From Candidatus Uhrbacteria bacterium (lineage in GTDB: Bacteria > Patescibacteriota > Patescibacteriia > SG8-24), in the NCBI GenBank assembly GCA_016205965.1, contig JACQSM010000055.1, positions 1 to 7,315 of the forward strand: 7,315 nucleotides of DNA, given 5' to 3'. The number at the start of each line of letters is the position of its first letter. Within the stretch, counting starts at the first letter, position 1. Positions 5,580 to 7,315 of the stretch are shown piece by piece. Under the pieces are notes generated by a model. It did no database searches. It saw only the letters and a program-made list of their open reading frames with translations, and was not told the DNA's origin. A program made the translations under genes and the position numbers.

Positions 5580-5606
5580 TTAGCAGTCGAACATGCCGAG
5601 TGCTAA
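5580..5606 (+). promoter_or_regulatory. CIRCE operator (HrcA binding site)
   Basis: TTAGCAGTC (5580-5588), 9 nt, then GAGTGCTAA (5598-5606). The CIRCE consensus is TTAGCACTC-N9-GAGTGCTAA, so 17 of 18 arm positions match and the spacer length is exact. CIRCE is bound by the repressor HrcA, which leaves its operator on heat shock. The site sits at the predicted transcription start of clpB, the standard position. No hrcA gene is in the window. Confidence 0.93.
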
Positions 5607-5613
5607 CATATCT

Positions 5614-7315
<1,702 letters not shown>

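Overview
The window comes from a bacterium with a GC-rich genome (roughly 55-60% by eye). It uses sigma70-type promoters with 16-17 nt spacers and an HrcA/CIRCE heat-shock control site. The phylum cannot be fixed from sequence reading alone. An uncultured lineage such as a candidate phylum is plausible but is only a guess.

Left part (1-1535, + strand). A short protein C-terminus of uncertain identity (2-94) is followed by two separately transcribed paralogues (203-781 and 868-1458). Each is about 190 residues long, has an N-terminal export signal and carries the zinc-site motifs of the FtsH peptidase domain (family M41): HExGH plus a downstream Asp in a TG/GA-x-x-D context. Neither has an AAA+ ATPase or the usual FtsH membrane anchor. 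Each is followed by a copy of a 45-nt repeat (41/45 identical) that contains a rho-independent terminator. This pair is the most unusual content of the window.

Middle (1459-2055). About 600 nt holds only small or doubtful genes on the minus strand. They are a 39-codon ORF with a very good ribosome binding site and an 82-codon ORF with one membrane segment but no convincing start. Each is preceded by a similar promoter/RBS module. A minus-strand terminator (1571-1594) faces the terminator of the second protease-like gene.

Right part. A compact minus-strand operon (5529 down to 2056) encodes a WecG/TagA/CpsF glycosyltransferase, glutamyl-tRNA synthetase (gltX), and an exported coiled-coil M23 peptidase of the EnvC/NlpD type. 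The junctions are 1 nt apart and a 4-nt ATGA overlap, so translation is probably coupled. Transcribed divergently at the right edge is clpB, the disaggregase, which starts just after a CIRCE operator and runs out of the window before its second ATPase domain. The recognisable functions are cell-envelope polymer synthesis and remodelling, tRNA charging and protein quality control. The two exported M41-like proteins may act in envelope proteolysis, but nothing here proves it.
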